A stretch of 64,000 nt of DNA. Source: Nephromyces sp. MM_2019. Its lineage: Eukaryota > Apicomplexa > Aconoidasida > Nephromycida. The stretch covers positions 1-64,000 of the forward strand of contig JADHZB010001698.1 in assembly GCA_015657535.1 (NCBI GenBank). The letters run 5' to 3'. The position numbers were made by a program, and so were the translations under genes. Within the stretch, counting starts at the first letter, position 1. Each line of letters begins with the position of its first letter. This document shows positions 52,601 through 63,824 of the stretch, one piece after another. A model generated the notes under the pieces. The model was not told where the DNA came from and ran no database searches. It saw nothing but the letters and a program-made list of their open reading frames with translations.

Positions 52601-55600
52601 GTGTAGTTGTATGTAGTGTGAGCAGGGTTTATTATATTTCGCACACGTCGCATATCTTCTGTGTGTGAATTATATGCAACAAATTTTTCGCATGTCTAAC
52701 CCTTTTTATCAGTGAAGATGCGGTTTTTTTTTCATATTTTTTTAATTTTTGGTGTGTGTTTTTCTTATCTTCTTCCTGGATACCCGCCTATTGCTTAGAT
52801 TGTGGTATTTTTTAAGTTTTCCCGCCTTAAATACCCCTTAGAAGCTGCTTTCAATGATCTAAGAGCATGTTTTTCTCCTTCTTATTTTTCTGAAGACTGT
52901 GTGATTGAAGTTCCTCCATCCCAAGCATCTCGAATAAATCATTCTTCACCTGTCTCTATATATCTGCAGGTTTGTGCACTTCGCTGCTATGGACTGCCTT
53001 TGATTCTTGGCTAGTTTGTGAGCACTGTTCAAAGAAGAAGTTTCCTTCGGAGCTACTGAGCATCATTTATGGGAAGACCGTTTTTTTCAATGGCATAACC
53101 GCTGTTTTTGCTGGTGTCGCCTCAAGCTTGGTGGCTGCTAAGTTAGGCCGGTTTCTCTGCGAAAATGTCTCTTTTTAGAAATTTCGTTGTATTGGGTTCT
53201 TTAGAACTTGTAGGTATTTGTGCTCTATACACCGTTGAAGCAAAAATTCCGCAATAAAGGCAGTGTGTGTATGTCTATTTGCGCTAATGTGTGTGCATTT
53301 TTGGTTATGTGTTTGTTTGTTTGTTTGTTTGTGCTTATATGTATGTGTATTGGTGCTAATGTGCTTGTGTGTGCTCTGTAAAATTGGAGTATTTGGGTAC
53401 TCACTACAGCGTTACCCTTGGGAAGTAAGCTTCCCCCTCTCTTTGTGTAAGTAAATTCCCTCTCGTTTTCGTATATACAAATAGATTTATATAACACATG
53501 CATGTGCATACAACCTCTTCCATGATAAATTTAGCCTTCTCAGCGTATATAAACCCACACTCCCTCTTTTGCTGCTTTACAAGAGACTTCACCCCTCAAT
53601 TTTTTTGTGTTTTTCACTGCCAACAGAGTTGGGCCTATTGGGCCTTTCTACCTGTCAATAGCATCACTATGTGTATGCTTCGTTTCAATCTTGATACTGT
53701 GGGAGGAAAATTTCTCTGATGTTCCATTGGAAAAAAATGGAAGAATCTTTGGAAATCTTTATGGCGATTTATACAGAATTTTTATTTTATTCGCCCGACA
53801 TCCTGCCATTTGGTTAGCTTCCTGCCCGAATATTCATGTTGTGTGCGGGAAGCAGGGTCATGAAGTTTGTATCCAACCGAAAGTGCATTTGCTAGAAATA
53901 TGGTATAAGCCGAGTATCTCTAAATCCCTCAAATCTTGCGGAAAAAATTTGTTTTGGAGTGTATGCGCAAGCTTGATATCCAGAAAGTAGCTATAATGCG
54001 AATTTTGTACTTTTTGAGGAAGTGGAGAAGAGGTGGAGAAATAAAAAGCATAAAGAGCAGGAGAAGAAGAATAAGAGGAAGAGGAAGAAGAGGAACAAGA
54101 AATGAATGGATAATCAGTTTGCTAGTTTTTTGAGTGATATCTTTGCTGTGTTAATTCATCCAGTTTTTAGCTTATTTTCAAGCCTTAATTTGCTAGTTTA
54201 TATAGTGCTGAGTTGATTTGCTATTATCATCTCATAATGCGACTCTATATATGGAGGAGTTCCTGGTTTAGCTACCAAATTAATGGTATTGAATAAGGTT
54301 TTCTGCTTTTTTATTTGATTTTTTTTTTTTCCTTTGAAAATCGAAGCTCTGGATTGGAGTTTGATGCTCTTCGGAGGCGAGTCTTTTGGTTCTTACTCTA
54401 TATGTATTGTAGACCCTTCCCCTTTATCAGCTTGTTTCTATCTCCTGTTGAAGAAACAAGAGAAAACAAGAAAAAGCATAGGGAAGTGGAAAAAGCCTCA
54501 AAAAAAGATAAAAAGCATCTGAAAACACCGAAAATCTCCATAGAACATCAAAAACCTTTCAAAACTTCACAAAAACGGACGAAAATAAAATCGCTTTATC
54601 AGAATAATCTCAAGCCTTAACTTTTTTGCATAAAAAATGCGAATTTTCTGCCTTCAACTTTGCAGTAAACTTCACCAAGTAAGCGGTTTTTTTATCTTTT
54701 TCTGTGACGTAATTTTCTGGGCTCAATTTAGGCAATGTGGCATCGTGCAAGCTTTCTTTGAAGGTTCAATGTATATCTTCGTACTTGGATGGAGCCCTCT
54801 ACTCCCAGATTTTTTAGATCAAGGAACAGTTTTTGCTTGTTTTATGGCAGCTGTGATGATTGGTAGTAAGGCTTCCACTATCTTGGACAATGCCTAGTAG
54901 GTTTTTTTTAAATTTTGTGTCTCTAGAGAATGCTTAAAGCGTTTTTTCAAGGTTTGTGTGAGTCTTCTTTTAAAACCTGTATTAGGAGTTTTGGATGATT
55001 TTCTCAGCGTCATTTGTTTCGTGTTTTGATCCATTTTTTGCTTCGCTGATAATAGGCGTGTGCATTCATTCACGCACACAAGACGGGCAAATAAAGACAA
55101 GTGCACACACAAAATTGAGTAGATAATCAGCATTTCTAGAGCTCTTGGGAAAGGATCGTTTTTTCTTGGCTTTTAGTGCTTGCTTTCTATGATTGACTAC
55201 ATAGGAAGCTGATATATAAAGTCGCATTTTCTTCACAAATTCATGGGCTTTTTGAATGTAGGAATAATACCTTTTGAGTGTTTGTGCCTTTCTCATTGCT
55301 GTGATGGGCGATGCTCTTGGTAGAGAGCATTTGTTTCAGAAAGGGCTATTTCTACCTCCTGCTGGGCTTAGAAATGCTTATGCATGATGATTTTGCACAC
55401 AATTTTAGTCTATCCTCTCTAGTATACCTCTCTACTGTCTTTTTTACAGTCTAAGAATGTTTAGCCTTCTTGCTTACGTAGAAAAACTCCTGCTGGTTTC
55501 TATTGAAGGAATGCAGAGTGTCTCAAGATTATACAAGAGAATCTTCAAAGTTATTGCCATCATCATGCTGGTTGTCTGTGCGTGTGTATGTATGTATGTA

Positions 55601-56927
55601 TGTGAGTGTGTGTGTGTATTCTCGGGTTCGATGATTTGGGTCATCGTTCTTACCAGAAATAAATTCACTTTAATGCTGAAATTCGCATTTGTGCACCTGC
55701 TTCTTCTGAACTATAACTAGCCGCTACGATATATGGGACTATCCGTAGATAAAGTGTAGAATTCGCACTTTTTCCCCGTAATTCTCCCAGTTTCATTGGT
55801 TATCGGTTTTTAGCCTTAATTTTCAACCAAAAAAGTAGCTTTTCATTGAGTTTTCCTTATCTCTTTGATACTCCACTTTTAGCCTTTTTCTTCACTCAAA
55901 TAACTAGCTTTTCATTCCCTTTTCTTCATCGCTTTTTGCTTGCTTTCAGCGGATGCAAGTATGGCTTAATTTTTAGTTATTTTATACTGGGAGCTGCAGC
56001 ACTATCGTCGTCGTTTTTTTTTCTTTCATGGCGTTGGAGATTTATAGCATTTTGTGTATTTGAGAGCTGCTGCGGAATACACTGGACTATTTTCTACTCT
56101 TTCAGGTATATTTGAAAAGGGTGTATTGCAGAATGTCTATTTTTGTTTTCAAAAGTGAAGCTTCTTGTATATACGCTTCTTCCTCATGTGAAGATTCGTT
56201 TCAAGGAAGCATTTTCACACGTTTTCAACTACTTTCACTCGTTTCTTGGGTGACTTGATGACGAAGATCCAATAGCTGATTTAGTGTCCTGGCAGCAGCA
56301 AAATGTGTGTGTTTTGCTTTTTTTGAGTTTCTGAGCTTCCAAGCATTTGTGTGTGTGTGGTTCTCTTTTTCCAATTTTTATATACTCTTAAGCACCTAAT
56401 TTTCTCTTGGAAAGCTTAAGTTTTTCTAAACATATACTTAATGTGCATTAATCCTCACTCTATATCTCAAGTGTGTTAATGCCTCACAAAAGTAGCACTA
56501 GCAGTGTCTGTTCATACTTTCAAATGGCTTCCTTATTATTGGATATTTGGCCTTCCAGTTGTAAACATTCTTGTCTTTTTATTATTTTATATCTATTTGT
56601 GTGTGTGTGTGTGTGTGACTTTTTTCGGTGCTTAAATACTCTAGGAACACGCAAATCCCACTAGGTAGATTGCTCACCACCCCCCCCNCTAAAAACATGA
56701 TAATCCAACCCCCCCCCCCTCCTATCTATATTAATGAAACCTCTTCTTGATCGCTACTCTTCAGAGCCCAACGCATAATCCCAAAGTCAGGAAGTGGTCT
56801 TCTTCTCAATGTTTATCGGCTGCCGGTGAATATGGTGGTTTTCTTCGTCTTTTCGACGGTATGTTTCTGGTCAGCAGCTTCTGTGTGCTACAGTTTATTA
56901 ATGGTATCTTTTCTAAACTTAAGGTAG
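49654..56927 (+). CDS. MFSD5/MOT2-family major facilitator (molybdate-anion transporter type)
   Basis: Exons: 49654-49886, 50253-50435, from 50526 (3' end unclear), 52207-52243, 52970 to about 53160, 53627-53812, 54732-54865, 55482-55581, 55950-56105, 56765-56927 (TAG). Segments follow human MFSD5 in order: YLSAHLADWLQGPYAYALF (AADWLQAPYLYKLY); LYLGRLCAGLCTSLLWTAFD (LVGRALGGLSTALLFSAFE); GIVQAFFEGSMYIFVLGWSP (GTIQALFESVIFIFVFLWTP); then RIIPKSGSGLLLNVYRLPV. The family moves molybdate across membranes in algae and animals. Start chosen at the first ATG before TM1. Problems: an in-frame TAG at 50530-50532 at the start of exon 3, and unsettled edges of exons 3 and 5. The C-terminus is short compared with the human protein. 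Family call is firm; substrate is by family. Confidence 0.85.
49936..50195. repeat. Telomere-like motifs in intron 1 of the MFSD5-like gene
   Basis: Just after the exon 1 donor, GGGGTTTAGGGTTTAAG occurs at about 49937-49953. About 200 bases later the opposite orientation appears in degenerate form (CTTAAACCCTGAACCCTA at about 50171-50188, preceded by CTAAATCCTAAAACCTAAA). Together they look like a short inverted pair of interstitial telomeric sequence. A further TTTAGGG lies at about 52430. Confidence 0.6.
51255..51460. repeat. Degenerate minisatellite, unit about 27-30 bp
   Basis: Six or so diverged copies of a unit around AAGCTCCAGTAGCGAGCACACA within an intron of the MFSD5-like gene. The minus strand stays open across the array and reads as a repeated Val/Ala/Cys-rich 9-10 residue peptide. 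That is what a repeat with unit length a multiple of three would give by chance, so I do not call it a gene. Confidence 0.7.
53260..53360. repeat. GT/TTTG-rich simple repeat
   Basis: Runs of TTTG and GTGTGT in an intron of the MFSD5-like gene. Similar short GT tracts occur at about 55580-55620 and 56599-56618 in later introns of the same gene. Confidence 0.8.
56676..56722. repeat. Paired poly-C tracts with one ambiguous base
   Basis: Two runs of C, the first ending in an N at 56688, about 20 bases apart in the last intron of the MFSD5-like gene. The ambiguous base shows the assembler could not settle the tract length. G-quadruplex potential on the minus strand is inference. Confidence 0.85.
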
Positions 56928-58479
56928 CTCATAGCCTTTTATCCCGTTTGAATTGAGCATTCAAATTTTGGCTGTCTTTTAATGCCTTTTTATCGTTCAT
57001 ATGTATGTTTTTTCAACACGCACACCACAATATAGGGAGCTGCTATTGTATCTACGTTGTAATTCTAGCTAGCTTAATATCTGGCTCCTATAATATATGA
57101 TTGAATGTTTAGCTACTATAAAACATATAGCTGGTATAATTTATAGGTGCTGTAATGCGCGATTTTATGTTGCCTATAAAAATGTATATAAATACTATAA
57201 AAATATGCAGTAAAACTGCGATATTTATGTGTTTTTAAGTAAGAGGATGTCTTTTTATTAGCTACTTCACCAAATTTTCAGTATTTTGTCTTGTAATTTT
57301 CATTATAGTTATATTTTTGTAGAAAAATTGATTTTTGTTGTACTTTTTAAAAGTTTGAATGCTTATGGGCTGCTTGACTTATGAAGATGTAGCAGCGGAA
57401 GTTTAATTTTATCGCATGCCGTATTTTGTTTTTTTTAAAGAGAATACAAATTTTGATAAAAAATGATGAACTTTCCATAAAAAAACCGACAATTACTTTT
57501 TTTACCCCTTATAGGCTTCTTGCTTACGGTGATATTCAATTTTATATAAAGAAATTAGCTAGTGACACACATGAGTTTGTGTTGTGAAAGTATTCGTAAT
57601 TTAGAAAAAGAAGGATTTTTGATAAATTTCAGTCGTTTGAGTGAAATTTGATGAAATTTGGGGGATATTTGTTAGATTTTTTGAGTTTACGCAAAACTTA
57701 TAAAAAAAACTGAAAGAGTTCCTGCTATCGGCTGTTTATAAAATTTGCTGTCTAGTTTTTTAACTGGAAGGTAATTGTAAATCTTCACATGAAAAAATTG
57801 GTTTTTTGCGGCTTTCGTGGGAATTTCTGTATTTCACTTCTATTTTTTACGTATGCTCTACTCTTCTTTTTCATCCCTCTTTTTATCCCGCTTTCGGCAC
57901 CTTTTTATGCTCCATTTTACGATATGTTGCCTTTGGAGGCCGCTAATTGTAAATCTTGTGTGTGCGGGGGTGCCATTGGTGCCATGTGTGTATTTCATGC
58001 GTGTGTATCATGTAGGTTTGTCGTGTGTGTGCTCATGTGTGTATCTTCAGGTTTTGAATGCTTCCTGTTGGTATTTTTCTTCTATCGCTCTGTGTGTGTG
58101 GAGATAACTTGTACTTCCTTCCACTGCTTTTACTTGCTTATAGCTAGCATTGTTCGTGGCATAAATTCCTTCTTTGTTACTCTGCATTTTTCAGTGGAAG
58201 TTTTTGTATCTCGAGTATCTCTTCTTGATATGTTCCGCTCTGCTATTGTGTGGAGCTGGCTGTTTCTGGCTTGTCTTGTGGAACGTTAATCTTCTTCCTA
58301 CGCATTGTAAGTGGTGCTGCAAGTCTCTGCATATAAAGTTGGGAGATAATGGCTTTTTCTTGGTTTTAGTATACTTTTCAGCTTGAAAGGGGGTGTTTTT
58401 TGAGCTAAGCTTGTCTTGAGGTGATGCTTTGTATGCTATCTAGAAACTCTTGTTTAGTTGTTTTTTTCATTGTTGGAAC

Positions 58480-58625
58480 AAAAATATGTAGTACGCGTGG
58501 TTAGGTATGATGTGTGCGTGGTTAACCGTGATGTATGTAGTTACTGATGATGTTCATGTGGTTAATCGTGATGTGTGTGGTTAGTCCTGGTATGCGTGTG
58601 CTCACTTATGGTGTGTGCGTACTTG
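58480..58625. repeat. GTG-rich minisatellite, unit about 20-25 bp
   Basis: Six or seven diverged copies of a unit close to TGATGTGTGTGGTTAACCG arranged head to tail. Sits in the T/GT-rich stretch downstream of the MFSD5-like gene. Confidence 0.7.
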
Positions 58626-59936
58626 AAATTCACTGTTGTTAGCTAGAAAGGTTTAAATTTCGCTTGATTTTGAGCTGTTTTTACCGTCAAAAAGTGCGTT
58701 TCTCGTATTTGTCCTGATTTTCGGTTGTTCGAGCTACGTTTGAGGGTATCAGGAAACAGTAGATATTCCCTTGAAAGTTGTATTTTGCTGTCTATCTTCA
58801 GTGGAAAGTATTTTTTTCTTTATCAGTTAGCATGTGCAGAATATATCTGAACTTGCTAATCGCTTGAAAGAACCTGTTTGTAGCCTCAAGAGCTGGCAGC
58901 AGGATGACTAGTTTATGCTTTTTTTTAAAATTATATGCCCTACTCAAACGCTGTGCTTTTTTCGTTTTTCTTGCCTTCTGTGTGCGGATTTATGTTTTTC
59001 AACTTTAACAGAATGTGCGACAGTTTCTTTTCCTAACTTTCGCTATTTTTTTTTCTAGTTTATTTGAGAGTTTTTTCCGCTGTTTTTGAAGATAAAGGTG
59101 TTTCCTTGAGCATTTTTGTGTTCTTTCAGGGAGATGTTTGTGTGTGTTTTTTATCGTGTAGGTTATATCGCAGGGATATTTTTGTAGCTTTGATTTTTTG
59201 TGATTGAGTTTCTATTGCTACTGCGGTTTCCCTCTTTCATGAGTTCCTAAATTTTTTGAGAAAAAACATTTTTTCGTCGCTAAAAGTGTAGCTATCAGTG
59301 TTAGTTCGTTAGATTTTTTGGCAGTTTTCTAACTGTTTATGAAATCCTATATTTTTATCCGCACTTTTTTCCTGACTGAAGTTCTTTCACGCGTTTAATG
59401 ATGAATCATTGGTTTCTCTAATCCCTCCGTGTATAGAAAAGAAAGTCTATACCTTGTCGCTAAATTTAGCTTAGTTGCTTTTGTTTTAACTGATTTTCAT
59501 GGTCTTGCTCTGTGCTTAGACTCCGATTTCGGTGAACAAATGCGTTTTTACTATATTTTTCATGAATTTATTAATAATGCTAGAAATATATAGCACAGGC
59601 ATCAGTATTTAAAAAAAATTATTTATCTACATTATATGAATTCAGTTTATTTTTGAATGAAACTCGGTCAGCATATTTTGGGGCACTTATGATGAACATT
59701 TTGGTTCTAACGGCGGCGGCTTATGTGTGTGCTAATGTTTTTTTTAAAGCTTTTATAGTCAAGGTAAAGTAGCTGGAAAGTTGGCTTACCAATTTCCTTG
59801 AGAGTAGCCAAAATATATGTGTTGCGATGCGGCAGGAGGTGAAGGTTTTGATAAGCAACTTGGCGCTTTTCAGAGGATATTGAGGGGCTTTCTCTGAGAA
59901 ATTTTAGCGATGAGTCGCTAATTTCAGTAGTATTTG

Positions 59937-60155
59937 TTACTCTACGCTGCTTGTTACTCTAGAAAAGAATGTGGATGATACGATTAGTACAGCAAAAACG
60001 ATATTGAAAGTAGCTTTATCCACTTTTTTGGAATATTTTCTCTGAGAACTTGGTTTTTTGTCATTGCTATCCCATTTAGCTTCTTCAAAAGCTAATAAGC
60101 TTTTTATTACTTTGAATCTTCCTAGATTTTTTAGTGCCTGCTTGAGCAGTGGCAT
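59937..60155 (-). CDS. Possible small tail-anchored protein, 72 aa
   Basis: An ATG-started single-exon frame on the minus strand inside a region with few open frames. It has a basic amphipathic N-terminus (MPLLKQALKNLGRFKVIK), a polar Lys/Ser-rich middle, and a hydrophobic stretch (FNIVFAVLIVSSTFF) about 10 residues before the C-terminus. That layout suits a tail-anchored membrane protein or a small organelle-membrane subunit. I recognise no family, and length alone does not exclude a chance frame. Confidence 0.35.
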   Translation of the reverse strand: MPLLKQALKNLGRFKVIKSLLAFEEAKWDSNDKKPSSQRKYSKKVDKATFNIVFAVLIVSSTFFSRVTSSVE

Positions 60156-61076
60156 AGTGAGCTTTGTTATTTACAGATGACGCTATCGTAGTGGGAAGCA
60201 TGAAGAAAGCTAGTAGCACGGGATCCTGCTATGAAAGGTTGTTTTGCCTGGGTGATTATATACTCTTTGTAGCGTTTAATTTTATCTTGGTTGTGATTGA
60301 GGACATATTTGCAATTTTTTGATATAGTTAAAGTTAAATTTAAAAGCAGAACTGAATTTGTGCTAATGTTATAGAAACTGCATACACCAGAATCTTAGGA
60401 GGTGAATATACCTGTTTTTAGGGTAGCTTACGAAGTGCTGGATGATCATATATATATCTATCTGTTTTTTGGTAAATTTTCAAAAAAATCATAATTGTGG
60501 TATTTTCAAGGGTGGCAACGGATGTCTTATCATAATTTTTTGACCTATATTGGGATTTTGAATTTTTTCCAGCGTGTTTGAATGATTGCTGTGCTCAAGT
60601 TTGACTTAAATATTTGTCGAAGCTGATGCTTTTATGCCTTCTTTATACGCTACAGGCTACCTAGCTCAGCCTAATGGAATGATAAGGCTCCTAAAAAAAC
60701 GATAAAATTAAATGAGGCCTTGTCGCTAGCCACAATTTGAGGTTCTCGGTGATCCAAAAAAATTTGGGCCACTTTTACTATGTTCCAAAGCATAAGCGCA
60801 TGTAGATTATGTAAATTTTGACAGTTTTTTAAATGCAGACTTAGCTTTGGTAAGCGGTGTAGTGTTTAGGACCTTGCATAGGAGCTGGAGTCAGAGGAAT
60901 GGTAATAAGAAATTTACGAGTACATCACCTGTTTGAATTTTTAGTCTAGCATTTCGATTATTCCAAGAAGCATTAGTTTTAATAAATATTTAGAACTCTA
61001 CAAATTAACGAAAATAAGTTAATAGCTATTAACCATATTAACTCAGAGATATTTAAGTAGAGTTTTTACACTTAAA

Positions 61077-61260
61077 CTTTGATTTGTCGTGAAAGGTCTT
61101 CCAGAGGCTTGAAGGTTTTTGCTAGCAAAGAGTTATTCATACTGATACATTCATTTGTCGTAAAAGGTACGCCGGAAACTTGAAATTTTGCTGGCTAAGA
61201 TGTAATTTTTGTACTAAAACGTTGATTTGTTGTGAAAGGTCGACCGGAAAATTGTAAAGG
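61077..61260. repeat. About 70-bp tandem repeat, three diverged copies
   Basis: Three copies start at about 61079, 61151 and 61222. Each begins TTGATTTGTCGTGAAAGGT or close, followed by a CCGGAAACTTGAA-like word, TTTGC(T/G)AGC and an A/T-rich tail. Copies differ by substitutions and small indels, so the duplication is old. Its regular spacing is not explained by any gene I see. Confidence 0.75.
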
Positions 61261-61749
61261 GTTTGCGAGCTAACGAAACTCAGGGAACTTATTTACATAC
61301 GCCTGTTACTTTGATACAATGACCTTAATTGATGGCTAAACACCTGGGATTTCGTGACAAATTTCTGGGCGCCATATCACAAATTGCTCAACGATTCAAC
61401 AAAGTTTGACAAGCGTATCCTTCAGTATGTGTGACAACTGGAGATTGCATTGTTTCTTATTCGCATAAAAGAAATTTGCTTGTGTTAGCGTTTGTGTATA
61501 CGTTTTAGCATCATCTTCAATGCCTTTATTAGTGGTGCTTGGGAAAAGTTTGATAATTCCTCAGTGTATACACATAATTGCTTGAAGCTTCCATTTAACG
61601 AGTTAAAGTTCCTTTTCCGATATTACCTTCTTATTGCAATTTTGTAGTGGTTTAAAAGAGTATGTCGAAGTTTGCAAGTGGCATTCGTAGTGGAGTAGGC
61701 AGACGGCAGAAGTATTAAGATCTTACAGCTGCGAATGTAAATCTATTAA

Positions 61750-62822
61750 TGGAGCCTGCAAAGTTGAATCATCTTGCGTTTGGTTTCGGTTCTCTAGCAA
61801 CCTTACTTTGGCTATTTCGAATTTTTCGCTGTCGAAGCGAGCGCATTGTATCACAAAACTGATGGCTTATGAGGAGGTGAATTCCATATTGAAGGAAACT
61901 GCTTAAATGCTGTATCTGCTATTATGAAAAGTTTTTCACGAAAGTTTCTGTAAGGTGATTGATATGAATATCAGTTTCGGAGATGTTGTAGGAGATAAAA
62001 TTGAAGTCACAGGTTATCATTTAAGGGTATGCAAATTTTTGTTTTTGCTTTTTGGGATTGGATAACCCCAGCCTTCGTCGAAGCGCTACCTTTGTGCTGC
62101 AAGAGGAATTTTTTGTAATTTTCAACAGCGAGCCGCTTCGCAATTGCATCTGTGCTCTATATTGGGGAATATCGATCTACCTTGGCACTACTGTTTCTAA
62201 AACAAATTGTTAATGAAATATAACAGATAACTTAAATAAGCATTCATTCAATGAAAATAAAAAATACTAAGCTTGTCATCCAATCTAGCTATACCTATAG
62301 CGGTGTATGCTGATATATCTAAATAAAGCACATAGAAAGCGGTTATCACCGTGGGCTATCGAAATCTCGGTGCTCGGGCTGGCTTGGCGTTTTCATCTTA
62401 ACTCACTTCTGATAAATGCTACTGCAGCTGCGTCCTGTGCCAGGCGAGCAACTTGATGTTGAAAATGAAATGGGATTCTTGATGAACTAATTCTAGGCGC
62501 TACAAGCTCAAGATTGTAGTACTGCGCAAGCATATATACTCACTATCGTCCATTATGAACAGCGCGAATACATTCATAAATTTCGTGCGCTCTGGGGATG
62601 GCAGCTTGGATTATCTCCAGCTAGTTCGCTTTCTTTCGCTGCGTCTCCTCTACGCCCTTTATTTGCGAAGTTGCAGAACTCGGTGGAATAAAAAAAACAC
62701 TTAAGGTGTTCTCTTACGATGGTGGTACTACTGTATTTAACGTAGATATCAAAACTCTTGCAGCTAAAGGACGTGGGAACATAATCTTTAGAATTGGAAC
62801 TCAGGAGTTTTACAAATATTAA
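61750..62822 (+). CDS. Unrecognised plus-strand gene, candidate exons
   Basis: Exon 61932-62026 (acceptor GAAAAG, donor AGG|GTATGC, phase 1 to 0) encodes FHESFCKVIDMNISFGDVV and IEVTGYHL. Exon 62625-62822 follows an AGCTAG acceptor and runs to TAA, reading ICEVAELGGIKKTLKVFSYD, then TTVFNVDIKTLAAKGRGNII. Both look like real globular, beta-rich protein. An ATG at 61750 opens a possible signal-anchor start (FGFGSLATLLWLFRIF), but the join is not resolved because three frames are open between 61750 and 61930. Whether all belong to one gene is inference. Family unknown. Confidence 0.4.
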
Positions 62823-63523
62823 AAGGCGCTTCAAGCACAGTGAAACCCTCCTTACGGAGGCCTTAAAAGAAGAGAAAGATAAAAAAAAGGGATGAAAAAA
62901 GAGGATGAAGCGAAGCAACAACGGAAATTCGTTTAAGAGAATTCTTCATATAACTTGTTTTTCGAAACACCCTGCTGCTAGGTGTCGTGGTGGGTGTGTG
63001 ACTATAGTTCTTTTTGGCGCTAGCTAAAGTTGGCGGCCTGAATTCTGAACAATATCATGAATTTACACCCTTTATACCCCTGGCTTCAAGGAGAATGAGG
63101 AATTATGAAGGTAGTAACTTTCTATTAATTTGTAATCTGTTTGCACAATATTCAAAGGCTTAGAGCTAGTGGGCCCGCTTCAACTACTCGGTACTGAGAA
63201 ACGGAGAGTGATTTAGATAGCTATCGAGCTATATTTGACCGAATTTTTATACTTTAACCGAAAATATTGGCGATTCAGTACAACTGGGTAGATTTAAAGT
63301 AGCTAAGCGATTAGCTTTCGTCGAAGATGTATATTTCAGTCTGGTTGTTGTACCATTTTGTGTATCTGTAAAAGTGAAACTGCGAAGGTGGTCCATGTCA
63401 GCTCTGGAAATAACGGGTGAAACCGGGCTATCTTAGACATAATGTTGCAAGCAGTCTGTGATAGTTGCAATAAGTTACCCGCAATATGCAAAAGTATTTA
63501 CTAAGCCTAAAATTTAAGAGTAT

Positions 63524-63824
63524 TCAGCGGTTAAGCAGGGGCGCATGCATGTCCAAGGCAGGTAATAGCTTTGCCTTAGAAGGAAAGTTATTTCGCCAAT
63601 TTTTACAATACTTGCGAGCGATGGTACATAAACTTGCTGTATAAATATGTATCAAATGAGTGCCTGGCATAGCACCTTTAGCGCCTACAAAAGCAGCAGC
63701 TTTACGAGTTCCATGGTGTACTTTATAAGCTATGAACACATATTTTGCTTTCAAAGCTATTCGCTGTGCTATATAATTTGGTAGTAAGAGAGTAGCAAAA
63801 GGTCAGTGATTTTCGTATTTTACC
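63524..63824 (-). CDS. Unrecognised minus-strand gene, terminal exons, 5' end outside window
   Basis: The terminal exon 63763-63524 follows an ATAGCACAG acceptor and ends in TGA. It encodes ALKAKYVFIAYKVHHGTRK, then AFVGAKGAMPGTHLIHIYTA and a basic tail. An upstream exon ends at 63824 with donor CAG|GTAAAA and joins in phase 0 (reading YHDSQSTSIPPQRQ); its start is not placed. Upstream exons would lie beyond the right edge. I do not recognise the family. The last 37 bases of possible intron near 63573-63609 can also be read through in frame. Confidence 0.45.

Larger units (their letters stand above)
56928..61749. other. T/GT-rich region with little coding signal
   Basis: Nearly 5 kb dominated by T and GT words, resembling intron or untranslated sequence of plus-strand transcripts in this window. 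The largest frame (57789-58289, +) is Phe/Cys/Val-rich, overlaps a second open frame, and has no domain. The one exception I note is a small minus-strand frame at 60155-59937. Two minisatellites lie here (58480-58625 and 61077-61260). Confidence 0.45.

Noticed and set aside
53225..55133. Minus-strand frames rich in His/Thr or Lys within the MFSD5-like introns
   Set aside because: They are translations of CA/GT and A/T-rich simple sequence opposite a well-supported plus-strand gene.
57789..58289. 166-residue plus-strand open frame, rich in Phe, Cys and Val
   Set aside because: It lies in T/GT-repeat sequence, overlaps a second long open frame (57817-58107) and has no domain or splice support. 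T-rich DNA gives long Phe/Leu frames by chance.
61951..61975. Possible 25-base intron in the gene at 61.7-62.8 kb
   Set aside because: A different frame reads straight through this stretch without needing an intron of implausible length.
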